A stretch of 64,000 nt of DNA. Origin: Phyllobacteriaceae bacterium (GTDB lineage Bacteria > Pseudomonadota > Alphaproteobacteria > Rhizobiales > Rhizobiaceae). The DNA is taken from NCBI GenBank assembly GCA_016711085.1, contig JADJTR010000005.1, forward strand, positions 1 to 64,000, written 5' to 3'. Positions 48,835 to 57,541 of this stretch are shown in pieces (position 1 is the stretch's first letter; the number at the start of each line of letters is the position of its first letter). The position numbers and the translations under genes are program-made. The notes beneath the pieces were generated by a model. That model saw only the letters and a list, made by a program, of their open reading frames with translations, was not told where the DNA came from and did not search any database.

Positions 48835-49824
48835 ATGATCGATCCCTTCGGCCGCGCCGTCACCTATCTGCGCGTTTCGGTCACCGACCGCTGCGATTTC
48901 CGCTGCACCTATTGCATGGCTGAGGACATGACCTTCCTGCCCAAGAAGGACCTCTTGACGCTCGAAGAACTGGATCGCCTCTGCTCGGCCTTCATCGCCA
49001 AGGGCGTGAAGAAGCTGCGCCTGACCGGCGGCGAACCGCTGGTGCGCAAGAATGTCATGCATCTGGTCCGCGCTCTGTCGCGCCACCTGAAGACCGGCGC
49101 GCTGGAGGAGTTGACGCTCACCACCAACGGTTCGCAGCTCGAGCGCTTCGCCGACGAGCTGGCCGACGCCGGGGTGAAACGCATCAATGTGTCGCTCGAT
49201 ACGCTCGACGCCGACAAGTTCCGGCAAATCACCCGCTGGGGCGAACTCGACAAGGTGATGGCCGGCATCGAAGCCGCCGAACGGGCCGGCCTGAAGATCA
49301 AGCTCAACGCCGTGGCGCTGAAAGGCTTCAACGACGCCGAAATCCCCGACATGCTGCGCTGGGCGCATGGGCGCGGCATGGATCTGACCCTCATCGAGAC
49401 GATGCCGATGGGCGAGATCGACGCCGACCGCACCGACCAGTACCTGCCGTTGTCGGCAGTGCGCGCCGATCTGGAGCGCCAGTTCACCCTTGCCGACATC
49501 CCGTTTCGCACCGGCGGGCCGGCGCGCTATGTCGAGGTCAACGAGACCGGCGGCCGGCTCGGCTTCATCACGCCGCTGACGCACAATTTCTGCGAAGGGT
49601 GCAATCGCGTCCGCCTCACCTGCACCGGCACGCTTTACATGTGCCTCGGCCAGGACGACGCCGCCGATCTGCGCGCGCCGTTGCGCGCCTCGGAAGGCGA
49701 CGAATTGCTCTCCGCCGCCATCGACGAGGCCATCGGGCGCAAGCCGAAAGGCCATGATTTCGTCATCGACCGGACGACAGCCCGTCCCGCCGTCGCCCGC
49801 CACATGAGCGTGACGGGGGGCTGA
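48835..49824 (+). CDS. moaA: GTP 3',8-cyclase (molybdenum cofactor biosynthesis)
   Basis: This radical SAM enzyme carries out the first step of molybdopterin synthesis with MoaC. The N-terminal cluster motif CDFRCTYC and the C-terminal cluster [13 protein letters not shown] are intact, and the protein ends in the functionally important Gly-Gly. I start at the ATG after GGGAGA rather than the TTG one codon earlier. mobA and mobB lie 4-5 kb downstream, but moaC and moaB are not in the window. Confidence 0.95.
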   Translation: MIDPFGRAVTYLRVSVTDRCDFRCTYCMAEDMTFLPKKDLLTLEELDRLCSAFIAKGVKKLRLTGGEPLVRKNVMHLVRALSRHLKTGALEELTLTTNGSQLERFADELADAGVKRINVSLDTLDADKFRQITRWGELDKVMAGIEAAERAGLKIKLNAVALKGFNDAEIPDMLRWAHGRGMDLTLIETMPMGEIDADRTDQYLPLSAVRADLERQFTLADIPFRTGGPARYVEVNETGGRLGFITPLTHNFCEGCNRVRLTCTGTLYMCLGQDDAADLRAPLRASEGDELLSAAIDEAIGRKPKGHDFVIDRTTARPAVARHMSVTGG

Positions 49825-49828
49825 GGCG

Positions 49829-50428
49829 GTGAGGATCGCGTGGCGCACCGTTCTGGTTGTCTGCGCCGCTTTCTCCGCCGTGTTTCCTGCCCTGGCCGAC
49901 GAGGGCCTCGACAAGGCCCGCGCCATGATGGTCGCCATGCATGGCGAACGTTGCGCGCAAAATCCGCCGCCGGACGAGGACTGGGCCGACCGCGCCTGGC
50001 CGTTGCAATGGCGCGACGCATTCCAGGCCGCCGACGAGCCGGACAGGAGAGCGCGGCTCATGCGCCTTTATTGCGATTCCGGCGCCTATAATGTGCTGCA
50101 TGCCTGGTTTGTCGAAACCGACGAGGGTGTTTCGCCCCTCGCCTTTGCTGCGCCTGCCTTCGATGTCAGCCGCGCCACCGATGAATTCGATTCCGCCGTG
50201 ACCGGGATCAAGGTGACCGGCATGTTGTCGGAGCTGATGCTGGTCAATTCAAACTACGATCCCGCCAGCGGCATGATTGCAATGGCCAGCATGTGGCGCG
50301 GCATCGGCGACGCGTTTTCCACCGGCGAGTGGAGGATGGTCGAAGGCGCGCCGGTGCTCAAGACCTACGAGGTCGACGCCAGCTATGACGGCGAGCAGAC
50401 GCCGCGGGCGATCTACAAGGCGGAGTAA
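49829..50428 (+). CDS. Exported protein of unknown function
   Basis: A 199-residue protein begins with GTG and a signal peptide (VLVVCAAFSAVFPALA). It has two conserved-looking cysteines (ERCAQNPP and YCDSGAYN) and no family that I recognise with confidence. It starts four bases after moaA and is followed five bases later by another exported protein, so the three may be one transcript. A link to molybdenum metabolism is not shown by sequence. Confidence 0.65.
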   Translation: MRIAWRTVLVVCAAFSAVFPALADEGLDKARAMMVAMHGERCAQNPPPDEDWADRAWPLQWRDAFQAADEPDRRARLMRLYCDSGAYNVLHAWFVETDEGVSPLAFAAPAFDVSRATDEFDSAVTGIKVTGMLSELMLVNSNYDPASGMIAMASMWRGIGDAFSTGEWRMVEGAPVLKTYEVDASYDGEQTPRAIYKAE

Positions 50429-50433
50429 ACCGC

Positions 50434-50919
50434 ATGACAACAGAAATCATGAATCGCCCGACCCGGCGCGGCGTCTTGTGCGTGGTCGCCGCCATCGTCG
50501 CGTACCCGGCGCGCGCCGGCGAGGTCTCCTACGTCAACCCCCGCTTCGGCACCACGATCACCTTCCCGGGCGAGGTTTTCTCCCTGCCTCAGCCGCCGTC
50601 CGAAAACGGCGACGGCATGAGCTGGGCAAGCCCGGATGGCGCCTGGCTCGGCGTCTGGGGCCAGTACAATGCGCTTGACCACGACGAAAAGGCGCTGCTC
50701 GATTTCCTCGCCCCGGAATTTGACGAGGTCACCTACGGCAAGGCGGGCAAGGGTTTCGTCGTCCTGTCGGGCCTCGACGACGGCAAGGTGTTCTACCAGC
50801 GCACCAATTTCGGCCGCGACGGCGTGTTGCACTCAATGCTGATGCGCTACCCTCAGCACAGGCATGCCAATTTCGACAGGCTCGCCATCGCCGTCGCCGC
50901 GAGCCTGAAGGGGCCGTGA
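50434..50919 (+). CDS. Small exported protein of unknown function
   Basis: A 161-residue protein with a twin-arginine-like start (RPTRRGVLCVVAAIVAYPARA) and a beta-rich remainder (YVNPRFGTTITFPGEVFSLP, WLGVWGQYN). I do not recognise the family. It directly follows the preceding exported protein and ends three bases before the stop of the convergent vapC. Confidence 0.62.
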   Translation: MTTEIMNRPTRRGVLCVVAAIVAYPARAGEVSYVNPRFGTTITFPGEVFSLPQPPSENGDGMSWASPDGAWLGVWGQYNALDHDEKALLDFLAPEFDEVTYGKAGKGFVVLSGLDDGKVFYQRTNFGRDGVLHSMLMRYPQHRHANFDRLAIAVAASLKGP

Positions 50920-50922
50920 GCC

Positions 50923-51339
50923 TTACAGCGCCAGCCTGACGCCCGCCGCCGTAGCCGCCTCGGCAAGCCGGCCATCGAGCGTCGCCAGTTCGGCGTTCTC
51001 CCGCTGCGCAAGCTCCAGATAGGCTGCGTCGTAGAGGGTGAGGCGGTATTTTTCGGCGAGGTCGAACGTTGACGACCAGGCAATTCCCGGCCCATCGCCA
51101 TCTGTCAGGATCGGGTAGGCGCCGAGTGTCTCCAAAGCCCGACGCGCGTCTTGCACCTCGATCTGCCGCCGTCTGACCGCCATGAGAAACCCGTTGCCGA
51201 CTTCAAAACGCCAAATGACCGGCACGAGCAGTGCGTCGCCCTCATCGATGCCGCGCATCATTCGCCGCACGTCGGTCGACCGAGCTTCCTCGATCGCTCC
51301 GGCGAGCGCCGCCGAGGCGTCAAGCACAATGCGTCTCAA
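50923..51339 (-). CDS. vapC: PIN-domain toxin, VapC family
   Basis: This is a predicted ribonuclease toxin of 138 residues. The acidic PIN residues are seen in VLDASAAL, WRFEVGNG, TLYDAAYLELA and LATLDGRLA. It follows the antitoxin gene with an ATGA overlap, the usual order and coupling. Its cellular RNA target cannot be read from sequence. The gene looks intact. Confidence 0.9.
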   Translation of the reverse strand: MRRIVLDASAALAGAIEEARSTDVRRMMRGIDEGDALLVPVIWRFEVGNGFLMAVRRRQIEVQDARRALETLGAYPILTDGDGPGIAWSSTFDLAEKYRLTLYDAAYLELAQRENAELATLDGRLAEAATAAGVRLAL

Positions 51340-51578
51340 TAGCGCCGCCCTTCATCGACGAGTTCCTTGACCGGTCCGCCCGGCGTCGACCGCGAACGGA
51401 TCCGGTCCATCGTGTCGAGCAGCTTGTTGAATTCCGACTGCGAAAGACGTGGCCGTTCCGCCACCAGCCTCGCCACGGGCTTGCCATGGCGTGTGATCCG
51501 GACCTCCTCGCCCGCTTCGACCAGGTCGAGCAGTTTGGAGAAATGCGTCTTGGCGTCGAAGGCGGCGAAGGTGCGCAT
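51336..51578 (-). CDS. Phd/YefM-family antitoxin
   Basis: An 80-residue antitoxin with the Phd/YefM DNA-binding fold: FDAKTHFSKLLDLVEAGEEV and ITRHGKPVARLV are characteristic. The C-terminus (SRSTPGGPVKELVDEGRRY) should bind and block VapC. I start at the ATG behind GGAAAA, five codons after an in-frame TTG. Palindromic sites directly upstream fit autorepression by the complex. Confidence 0.9.
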   Translation of the reverse strand: MRTFAAFDAKTHFSKLLDLVEAGEEVRITRHGKPVARLVAERPRLSQSEFNKLLDTMDRIRSRSTPGGPVKELVDEGRRY

Positions 51579-51591
51579 GGTTTTCCATTCC

Positions 51592-51619
51592 AACCAGTCT
51601 GAACTGGTTTAAACTAGTT
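51592..51619. promoter_or_regulatory. Operator of the phd-vapC module (three 10-bp repeats)
   Basis: AACCAGTCTG, AACTGGTTTA and AACTAGTTGA follow each other exactly 10 bp apart. Neighbouring units form two overlapping palindromes (AACCAGT/ACTGGTT and AACTGGTTT/AAACTAGTT). The array starts 13 bp upstream of the antitoxin ATG, where an autoregulatory operator is expected. Confidence 0.65.
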
Positions 51620-51727
51620 GAAATTCCCTGGAGCGGCAAGTTTGCCTCGCGCCCGCGCCATGTCGCTTTCGCCGTTCCGCCCGCGCGCCAAATCGGCTAT
51701 GCCGCGCATCGCAACGGACTTTTTGCC

Positions 51728-52645
51728 TTGGCATCCTCCCGCAATCTCGCCGGCGCGGCGTTCATGACGGTCTCCATGGCCGGCTTCACCCTGTCCGACG
51801 CCATTTCCAAATTCATGTTCGATTTTATCGGCATGGGACAATTGATGCTGGTGCGCGGGCTGATCGCCTCGGCCCTCGTCGGCTTGCTCGCCTGGTCGCG
51901 CGGCGCCTACGCCAAACCGGCGGCGATGCTGCATCCGATGGTGTTGCTGCGCGTCTTTGGCGAATCGGCGGCGACGCTGACGTTTTTCGTCGGCCTCAAC
52001 TCCATGCCGCTGCCGAATGTTTCCGCCATCATGCAGGCGCTGCCTTTGGCGGTGACCGCCGGCGCGGCGCTGGTTTTCGCCGAACCGGTCGGCTGGCGGC
52101 GCTGGAGCGCCATCGCCGTCGGTTTCATCGGCGTGTTGCTGATCGTCCGGCCGGGTGGCGACGGCTTCAATACCGCCTCGCTTTGGGTGCTCGCCTGCGT
52201 GTTTTTCTGCGTCGTGCGCGATCTCGCCACCAAGCGCGTGCCCGAGGACATCCACTCGCTCGCCGTTTCCTCGGCGACCGCCGTTTCGGTGACGCTTATC
52301 GGCGCGGCGATGGTCGCGACCACCGGTGGCTGGACGCCGTTGGAGCCGGCCCATCTCGGGTTGATCGCCGTCGCCGCCGTGCTTTTGCTGTTCGGCTACC
52401 AGTTCGTCATCATGGCGATGCGCTCGGGCGACATCTCCTTTGTTGCTCCCTTTCGCTACACCGCGCTGATCTGGGCGCTGGCGCTTGGCTGGCTCGTGTT
52501 CGCAACCCTGCCGGACCCGTTGACGCTCGCCGGTTCCGCCATAATTGTCGGATCGGGCCTCTACATGCTGTGGCGTGAGAGCCGGCTCGACCGCCCCGTC
52601 GCCGCCGAAACGACGAGACCTTCGATGGCGCCGGACGGTTTGTGA
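51728..52645 (+). CDS. EamA/DMT-family transporter
   Basis: About ten membrane helices in 305 residues with internal two-fold repeat of the drug/metabolite transporter superfamily; RPGGDGFNTASLWVL and the ending SGLYMLWRESR are typical. The start is uncertain: TTG gives the family-like MASSRNLAGAAFM, while an ATG 12 codons later is also possible. Its stop overlaps the region of the next gene's start (GTGATCATG), so it heads a four-gene operon with the MFS transporter, mobA and mobB. Substrate unknown. Confidence 0.83.
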   Translation: MASSRNLAGAAFMTVSMAGFTLSDAISKFMFDFIGMGQLMLVRGLIASALVGLLAWSRGAYAKPAAMLHPMVLLRVFGESAATLTFFVGLNSMPLPNVSAIMQALPLAVTAGAALVFAEPVGWRRWSAIAVGFIGVLLIVRPGGDGFNTASLWVLACVFFCVVRDLATKRVPEDIHSLAVSSATAVSVTLIGAAMVATTGGWTPLEPAHLGLIAVAAVLLLFGYQFVIMAMRSGDISFVAPFRYTALIWALALGWLVFATLPDPLTLAGSAIIVGSGLYMLWRESRLDRPVAAETTRPSMAPDGL

Positions 52646-52647
52646 TC

Positions 52648-53829
52648 ATGGACCGCACCACGCCGCCGCACATCCTGACGCTTGTCGCCGCCACCTCGGT
52701 CGGCGCGCTCGCCACCAATGTCTTCCTGCCCTCGCTGCCCGGAATGGCGAGGGAATTCGGCGTACCCTACGCCACAGCCGGGTTGATGGTGTCGGTGTTC
52801 CTCGCCGCCAACGCCGCGCTGCAACTGGTCATCGGCCCGCTTTCCGACCGGTTCGGCCGGCGACCGGTGATGCTTGTCGCCATGACCCTGTTCGTGGCGG
52901 CAAGTTTCGCCGCCCTCTTCGCCTCCGACATGACGACCCTGCTGGCGCTGCGCGCCGTGCAAGCCGCTTCCGCCGCCGGCATGGTGTTGTCGCGCGCCAT
53001 CGTTCGCGACACCGTCGACGCCGAAGGCGCGGCCAGTCGCCTCGGCTACATCACCATGGGCATGACGGTTGCGCCGATGATCGGGCCGATGATCGGCGGC
53101 GGGCTCGACGCCCCCTTCGGTTGGCGCGGCGGCTGGGTCGTGATGCTCGCCGTTGGCGTCGTGGCGCTCGGCGCGGCGTATTTCGACCTCGGCGAGACCA
53201 ACAAACACCGCGCCGACAGTTTCGCCGCCCAGTTCCGGGCCTGGCCGACGCTTCTCGGTTCGGCGGCGTTCTGGGGCTACGCGCTCGCCGGCGGCTTCAC
53301 GGGCGGCGTCTATTTCGCCCTGCTTGGCGGCGGGCCGGCGGTGGCGTCGGGCGCGCTCGCCATGAGCCCCACCTCGTTCGGGGCCCATCTGGTGTTGATC
53401 GGCATTGGCTACATGACCGGCAATTTCGTCTCCGGCCGCTATTCGCGCCGGGCCGGCCTCCACGTCATGATGTTCGCCGGCAACATTGTCGTCGCCGTCG
53501 GCTTGCTGATCGCCGCGGCGCTGTTCCTCGCCGGCGCGACGCACCCGCTGGCGCTGTTTGCCCCGATGATGCTGCTCGGCCTCGGCAACGGCGTCACGCT
53601 GCCGAGTTCGGCCGCCGGGCTCGTCTCCGTCATGCCGCGCCTCGCCGGTTCGGCTTCGGGCCTCGGCGGCTCGATACAGATCGCCATCAGCGCCGTCATG
53701 TCGGTTGCCGCGGGCGCGGTCGTCGAAGCCAACCCTTCGCCGCTGCCGCTGCTCATGCTGATGCTGGCCTCCACTGTCGCGGCGCTCGCCTTCACCGGTT
53801 TGGCGCGCCATGGGAGCAGAGCGGAATGA
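52648..53829 (+). CDS. MFS transporter, Bcr/CflA family
   Basis: A 12-helix major facilitator of 393 residues with the Bcr/CflA opening (VGALATNVFLPSLPGMA) and the A-motif GPLSDRFGRRPVML, plus RAVQAASAAGMVLSRAIVRD. Members export antibiotics, sulfonamides or dipeptides. I use the ATG; a GTG two codons earlier overlaps the previous stop as GTGA. The stop overlaps the mobA start as ATGA. Confidence 0.87.
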   Translation: MDRTTPPHILTLVAATSVGALATNVFLPSLPGMAREFGVPYATAGLMVSVFLAANAALQLVIGPLSDRFGRRPVMLVAMTLFVAASFAALFASDMTTLLALRAVQAASAAGMVLSRAIVRDTVDAEGAASRLGYITMGMTVAPMIGPMIGGGLDAPFGWRGGWVVMLAVGVVALGAAYFDLGETNKHRADSFAAQFRAWPTLLGSAAFWGYALAGGFTGGVYFALLGGGPAVASGALAMSPTSFGAHLVLIGIGYMTGNFVSGRYSRRAGLHVMMFAGNIVVAVGLLIAAALFLAGATHPLALFAPMMLLGLGNGVTLPSSAAGLVSVMPRLAGSASGLGGSIQIAISAVMSVAAGAVVEANPSPLPLLMLMLASTVAALAFTGLARHGSRAE

Positions 53830-54422
53830 TCGTCGCCGGCCTTATCCTCGCCGGGGGCAAATCCCGCCGCATGGGCGGGCGCGACAAGGCCTTCGTCGAA
53901 CTGGGCGGCAAACCGCTGATCGCCCGTGCGATTGCCCGGCTTTCGCCTCAGGTCGACCGCTTGTGGATTTCGGCCAATGGCGATCCGGCCGGCTTCGCCG
54001 CCTATGGCTTGCCGGTCCTGCCCGACTCCATCCCGGGTTTCGCCGGACCGCTGGCCGGCGTGCTCGCCGGGCTCGAACTGGCCGCGACATTCGGCGTCTC
54101 GCATCTGCTCAGCGTCGCGGTCGACACGCCGTTCTTTCCATCCGATCTCGCCACCCGCCTCGCCGATGGCGCCAGCGGGGAAATCGCCATCGCCGCGCGC
54201 GACGGCCGCGTTCACCCGGTGTGCGGCCTGTGGCCTGTCTCCTGCGCCGACGCCCTGCGGCAGGCGCTCAGGCGCGGCGAAAGCAGGGTGCAGGATTTCG
54301 TCGCCGCCCGGGCCCATCGCCTGGTTGATTTTCGAGGCGAGACCGGCGATCCGTTTTTCAACATCAACACGCCCGACGACCTCGTGATGGCCGAGCGGCG
54401 TCTGGCGGGGAGCGCATCATGA
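53826..54422 (+). CDS. mobA: Molybdenum cofactor guanylyltransferase
   Basis: This attaches GMP to molybdopterin to make the MGD form of the cofactor. The nucleotide-binding motif LILAGGKSRRMGGRDKA is at the N-terminus, followed by PDSIPGFAGPLAGVLAGLE and VAVDTPFFP. The 198-residue length is standard. It overlaps the MFS gene before it and mobB after it by ATGA, so it is translated in a coupled operon. Confidence 0.93.
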   Translation: MIVAGLILAGGKSRRMGGRDKAFVELGGKPLIARAIARLSPQVDRLWISANGDPAGFAAYGLPVLPDSIPGFAGPLAGVLAGLELAATFGVSHLLSVAVDTPFFPSDLATRLADGASGEIAIAARDGRVHPVCGLWPVSCADALRQALRRGESRVQDFVAARAHRLVDFRGETGDPFFNINTPDDLVMAERRLAGSAS

Positions 54423-54928
54423 CAACGCCGGTCTTTGGCATCACCGGTTGGAAGAATTCCGGCAAGACGACGCTGACCGAGGCCATCGTCGCCAATCTGG
54501 TCGGGCGCGGCTGGCGGGTCTCCACCGTCAAGCATGCCCACCACGCCTTCGACATCGACAAGCAGGGCGCCGATTCCTGGCGTCATCGCGTCGCCGGCGC
54601 AACCGAGGTCGCCATCGTCTCGGGCCACCGTTGGGCGCTGATGCACGAATTGCGCGGCGAAGACGAACCCTCGCTCGCCGCCATTCTCGCCCGCTTCGAC
54701 CCCTGCGACATCGTCATCGTCGAAGGCTACAAACGCGAGAGCCATCCCAAAATCGAATGCCGGCGCGCCGGCGGCAACAGCGTCGAGCCGCTCGCCCCGC
54801 ATGATCCGGCCATCGTCGCCATCGCCGCCGACCATGCCACCGAAACCCACGGCCTGCCGCTGTTCGGCCTCGACGATGCCGCCGCCATCGCCGATTTCAT
54901 CGAAAACAGCGCCGGCTTGCGCAAGTGA
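54419..54928 (+). CDS. mobB: Molybdopterin-guanine dinucleotide biosynthesis protein B
   Basis: This GTP-binding partner of MobA has a Walker A motif (GWKNSGKTTLTEA) near its start, then TVKHAHHAFDID, DSWRHRVAGA and VEGYKRESHPKIE, all typical of MobB. It is 169 residues long. It closes the operon and overlaps mobA by four bases. Confidence 0.93.
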   Translation: MTTPVFGITGWKNSGKTTLTEAIVANLVGRGWRVSTVKHAHHAFDIDKQGADSWRHRVAGATEVAIVSGHRWALMHELRGEDEPSLAAILARFDPCDIVIVEGYKRESHPKIECRRAGGNSVEPLAPHDPAIVAIAADHATETHGLPLFGLDDAAAIADFIENSAGLRK

Positions 54929-55070
54929 CGGCGCGAGCGGCGCAACAAGCCGATTGCTTTTTGCCGCGAAAAGTTGGGAATATCGCGTTCATGCGGGCGA
55001 CGATCGCGCCGCAATGGTTCGACGCGCCGGACGACAAGCCCGCGCGTTATCGTGCAAAGAGAGGACTGAC

Positions 55071-55856
55071 ATGACTCTGTTCAAGCGTTTGGCGCTCGCC
55101 GCCTCCGCCGCCGCGCTCGTGCTCGCCGCCGGCGCGGCTTCGGCGCAGGAAATGATGAAGCTCAAGATCGGCACCGAAGGCGCCTACCCGCCCTTCAACA
55201 ATTTGACCGCCGACGGCAAGCTGGAAGGCTTCGACATCGACATCGCCAACGCGCTGTGCGCCGAGATGAAGGCCGAGTGCGAATTCGTCGCCCAGGATTG
55301 GGACGGCATCATCCCTGCGCTGCGCGCCAAGAAGTTCGACGCCATCATCGCCTCGATGTCGATCACCGAAGAGCGCAAGGAAAAGGTCGATTTCACCGGC
55401 AAATACTACAACACGCCGCCGGCGATCGCCGTGAAGAAGGATTCGACCATCGCCGGCATCACCCCGGCCGACATGAAGGGCAAGGTGATCGGGGCGCAGG
55501 GCTCGACCATCCACTTCAACTATCTCGAAGCCACCTACAAGGAGTCCGAGATCAAGGGCTATCCGACGGCGCAGGAATACCAACTCGATCTCGCCAATGG
55601 CCGCGTCGACGCGGTCAATGACGACATTTCGGTCATCAATGGCTGGCTGGCGACGCCGGAGGGCGCCTGCTGCAAACTGCTCGGCACCGTGACCCCGGAT
55701 CCGAAGATCCATGGCGAAGGCGCCGGCATCGCGGTCCGCAAGGGCGAAACGGCGCTGGTCGAGAAGTTCAACGCCGCCATCGCCGCCATCCGCGCCAACG
55801 GCAAATACGACGAGATCGCCAAGAAGTACTTCGACTACGACGTTTGGGGCGGCTGA
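55071..55856 (+). CDS. Polar/basic amino acid ABC transporter substrate-binding protein
   Basis: This periplasmic receptor has a signal peptide (LALAASAAALVLAAGAASAQ) and the SBP_bac_3 motifs GTEGAYPPFN, GFDIDIANALC and KFDAIIASMSITEERKEKVDF. It resembles the Lys/Arg/Orn or octopine/nopaline binding proteins. The ATG follows GAGAGGA. A strong terminator follows its stop and the permease genes lie beyond it, a layout that gives more receptor than channel. Confidence 0.9.
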   Translation: MTLFKRLALAASAAALVLAAGAASAQEMMKLKIGTEGAYPPFNNLTADGKLEGFDIDIANALCAEMKAECEFVAQDWDGIIPALRAKKFDAIIASMSITEERKEKVDFTGKYYNTPPAIAVKKDSTIAGITPADMKGKVIGAQGSTIHFNYLEATYKESEIKGYPTAQEYQLDLANGRVDAVNDDISVINGWLATPEGACCKLLGTVTPDPKIHGEGAGIAVRKGETALVEKFNAAIAAIRANGKYDEIAKKYFDYDVWGG

Positions 55857-55881
55857 TCGCGTCCTGACGACCCGAATCCGG

Positions 55882-55908
55882 CGGCGCGCCTTCGGGCGCG
55901 CCGTTTTC
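55882..55908 (+). terminator. Terminator/attenuator between receptor and permease genes
   Basis: A 9-bp perfect stem (CGGCGCGCC / GGCGCGCCG) closes a TTCG tetraloop and is followed by TTTTCATTTT. Partial readthrough could supply the permease genes at lower level. Confidence 0.88.
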
Positions 55909-56006
55909 ATTTTGCCGACTCCCGGATTTGCCGTGGACAAGTCCGCCGCCAAATGCTGCTTTAGGCGCGAGGGACAGGCCGCGCGCGGCCGGGAAAACGA
56001 GGCCGC

Positions 56007-56720
56007 ATGCAATCGGCGTGGTCACTGTTGAGTTTCGGGCCGGCCGGCTGGGGCGACGAAATCCTCGCCGGCGTCGGCGTGACATTGGCATTGGCGTTGG
56101 CGACCTTGCCGGTCGGACTGACCATCGGCTTCTTCGTCGCCATGGCCAAACAGGCCGAAGAGCCGTCGATAAGGCTCGCCGGCAATATCTACACCACCAT
56201 CTTTCGCGGCCTGCCCGAACTGCTGACCCTGTTCATCGTCTTTTTCGGCGCCCAGATCGGCATCCAGCAGCTTGTCGGCCTGTTCGGCGTCCACCGGGTC
56301 ATCGAGGTCAACGCCTTCGTCTCCGGCATGATCGCGCTCGGCGTGGTGTTTTCCTCCTACGCCTCGGAAGTCTTCCTGTCCGCCTTCCGCGCCATTCCCA
56401 AGGGCCAGTATGAAGGCGGCTACGCCATCGGGTTGAGCTACGCCAAGACCATGCGGTTTGTGGTGTTGCCGCAATTGATCCGCATCGCTTTGCCCGGGCT
56501 CGCCAATCTCTGGCTGATCCTGCTGAAGGATACGGCGCTGGTGTCCGCCGTCGGCCTGTCCGACATCCTGCGCCAGACGGGCATCGCCGCCCGCGTCACC
56601 AAGCACGCCTTCCTGTTCTTCGGCGTCGCCTGCCTCGTCTATCTGGTGCTGGCGATCCTGTCGTCGATCGCCATCGGCCGCATCTCCGATTGGGCCCACA
56701 AGAGTCAGGCGGCAAGATGA
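56007..56720 (+). CDS. Amino acid ABC transporter permease (HisQ/OccQ type)
   Basis: A 237-residue inner-membrane permease of the His/Glu/Gln/Arg/opine family with about five helices and the ATPase-contact motif EVFLSAFRAIPKGQYEGGYAIG. It pairs with the next gene to form the channel. The ATG is 98 bp beyond the terminator; its stop overlaps the next start as ATGA. Confidence 0.92.
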   Translation: MQSAWSLLSFGPAGWGDEILAGVGVTLALALATLPVGLTIGFFVAMAKQAEEPSIRLAGNIYTTIFRGLPELLTLFIVFFGAQIGIQQLVGLFGVHRVIEVNAFVSGMIALGVVFSSYASEVFLSAFRAIPKGQYEGGYAIGLSYAKTMRFVVLPQLIRIALPGLANLWLILLKDTALVSAVGLSDILRQTGIAARVTKHAFLFFGVACLVYLVLAILSSIAIGRISDWAHKSQAAR

Positions 56721-57541
56721 GCACGCTCGCCAACGAGATCGTCGACCGCCCGCCGGACCTTGCCCGGCCGTGGACGCGCACGCGCATTGTCGGCGCCGTG
56801 CTGGTCGGATTCTGGGCGCTGGTCATTCTCGGGTTGGCCTGGTGGCTGATTGCCGCCTGGAACCCCGACCTGTTCGACAAATACGCGCCGAAATACCTCT
56901 CCGGCCTGTGGGTGACGATCAAGCTGGTGACGCTGTCGATCGTGTTCGGCGCGGCTCTGTCCGTGCCGGTCGCGGCGGCGCGCATGTCGAAGAACCCGCT
57001 TTTCGCCTGGCCGGCCTACGCCTATGTCTATTTCTTTCGCGGCACGCCGCTGCTCGCCCAGACCTTCCTGGTCTATTACGGATTGGGCGAATTTTCCGCC
57101 GAGCTGGACGCCGTCGGGCTGTGGAGCTTTTTCCGCGACGCCTGGGTCTGCGGCCTGTTCGCCTTCACGCTCAACACCGCCGCCTATCAGGCCGAAATCC
57201 TCAAGGGCGCCATCGAGAGCGTGCCGCGCGGCCAGTGGGAAGCCGCATCCGCAGTCGGCCTGTCCCGGACGCAGACCATGTGGAAGATCATCCTGCCGCA
57301 GGCGCTGATCGTGGCGCTGCGCCCCTATGGCAACGAGATCATCCTGATGATCAAGGGCTCGGCCATCGTCGCCATCATCACCGTCTACGATCTGATGGGC
57401 GAGACGCGCCGCGCCTATTCGCGCTCCTTCGATTTCCAGACCTATATCTGGGCGGCGCTGATCTATCTGTCCATCGTCGAGGCGCTGCGCCACATCTGGG
57501 ACGCCTTCGAACGCCGCATCACCCGCCACCTGAAGCGCTAG
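56717..57541 (+). CDS. Amino acid ABC transporter permease (HisM/OccM type)
   Basis: A 274-residue partner permease with the motif EILKGAIESVPRGQWEAASA that docks the ATPase, and about five helices after a short cytoplasmic lead. The ATG overlaps the previous stop; a TTG nine codons upstream is rejected. The usual ATP-binding gene does not follow: repeats begin immediately after the stop. The ATPase must come from elsewhere in the genome. Confidence 0.92.
   Translation: MSTLANEIVDRPPDLARPWTRTRIVGAVLVGFWALVILGLAWWLIAAWNPDLFDKYAPKYLSGLWVTIKLVTLSIVFGAALSVPVAAARMSKNPLFAWPAYAYVYFFRGTPLLAQTFLVYYGLGEFSAELDAVGLWSFFRDAWVCGLFAFTLNTAAYQAEILKGAIESVPRGQWEAASAVGLSRTQTMWKIILPQALIVALRPYGNEIILMIKGSAIVAIITVYDLMGETRRAYSRSFDFQTYIWAALIYLSIVEALRHIWDAFERRITRHLKR

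Noticed and set aside
52545..53825. Open frame overlapping the MFS gene in another frame, upstream of mobA
   Set aside because: Its translation is Arg-rich shadow sequence; mobA starts at the ATGA overlap at 53826.
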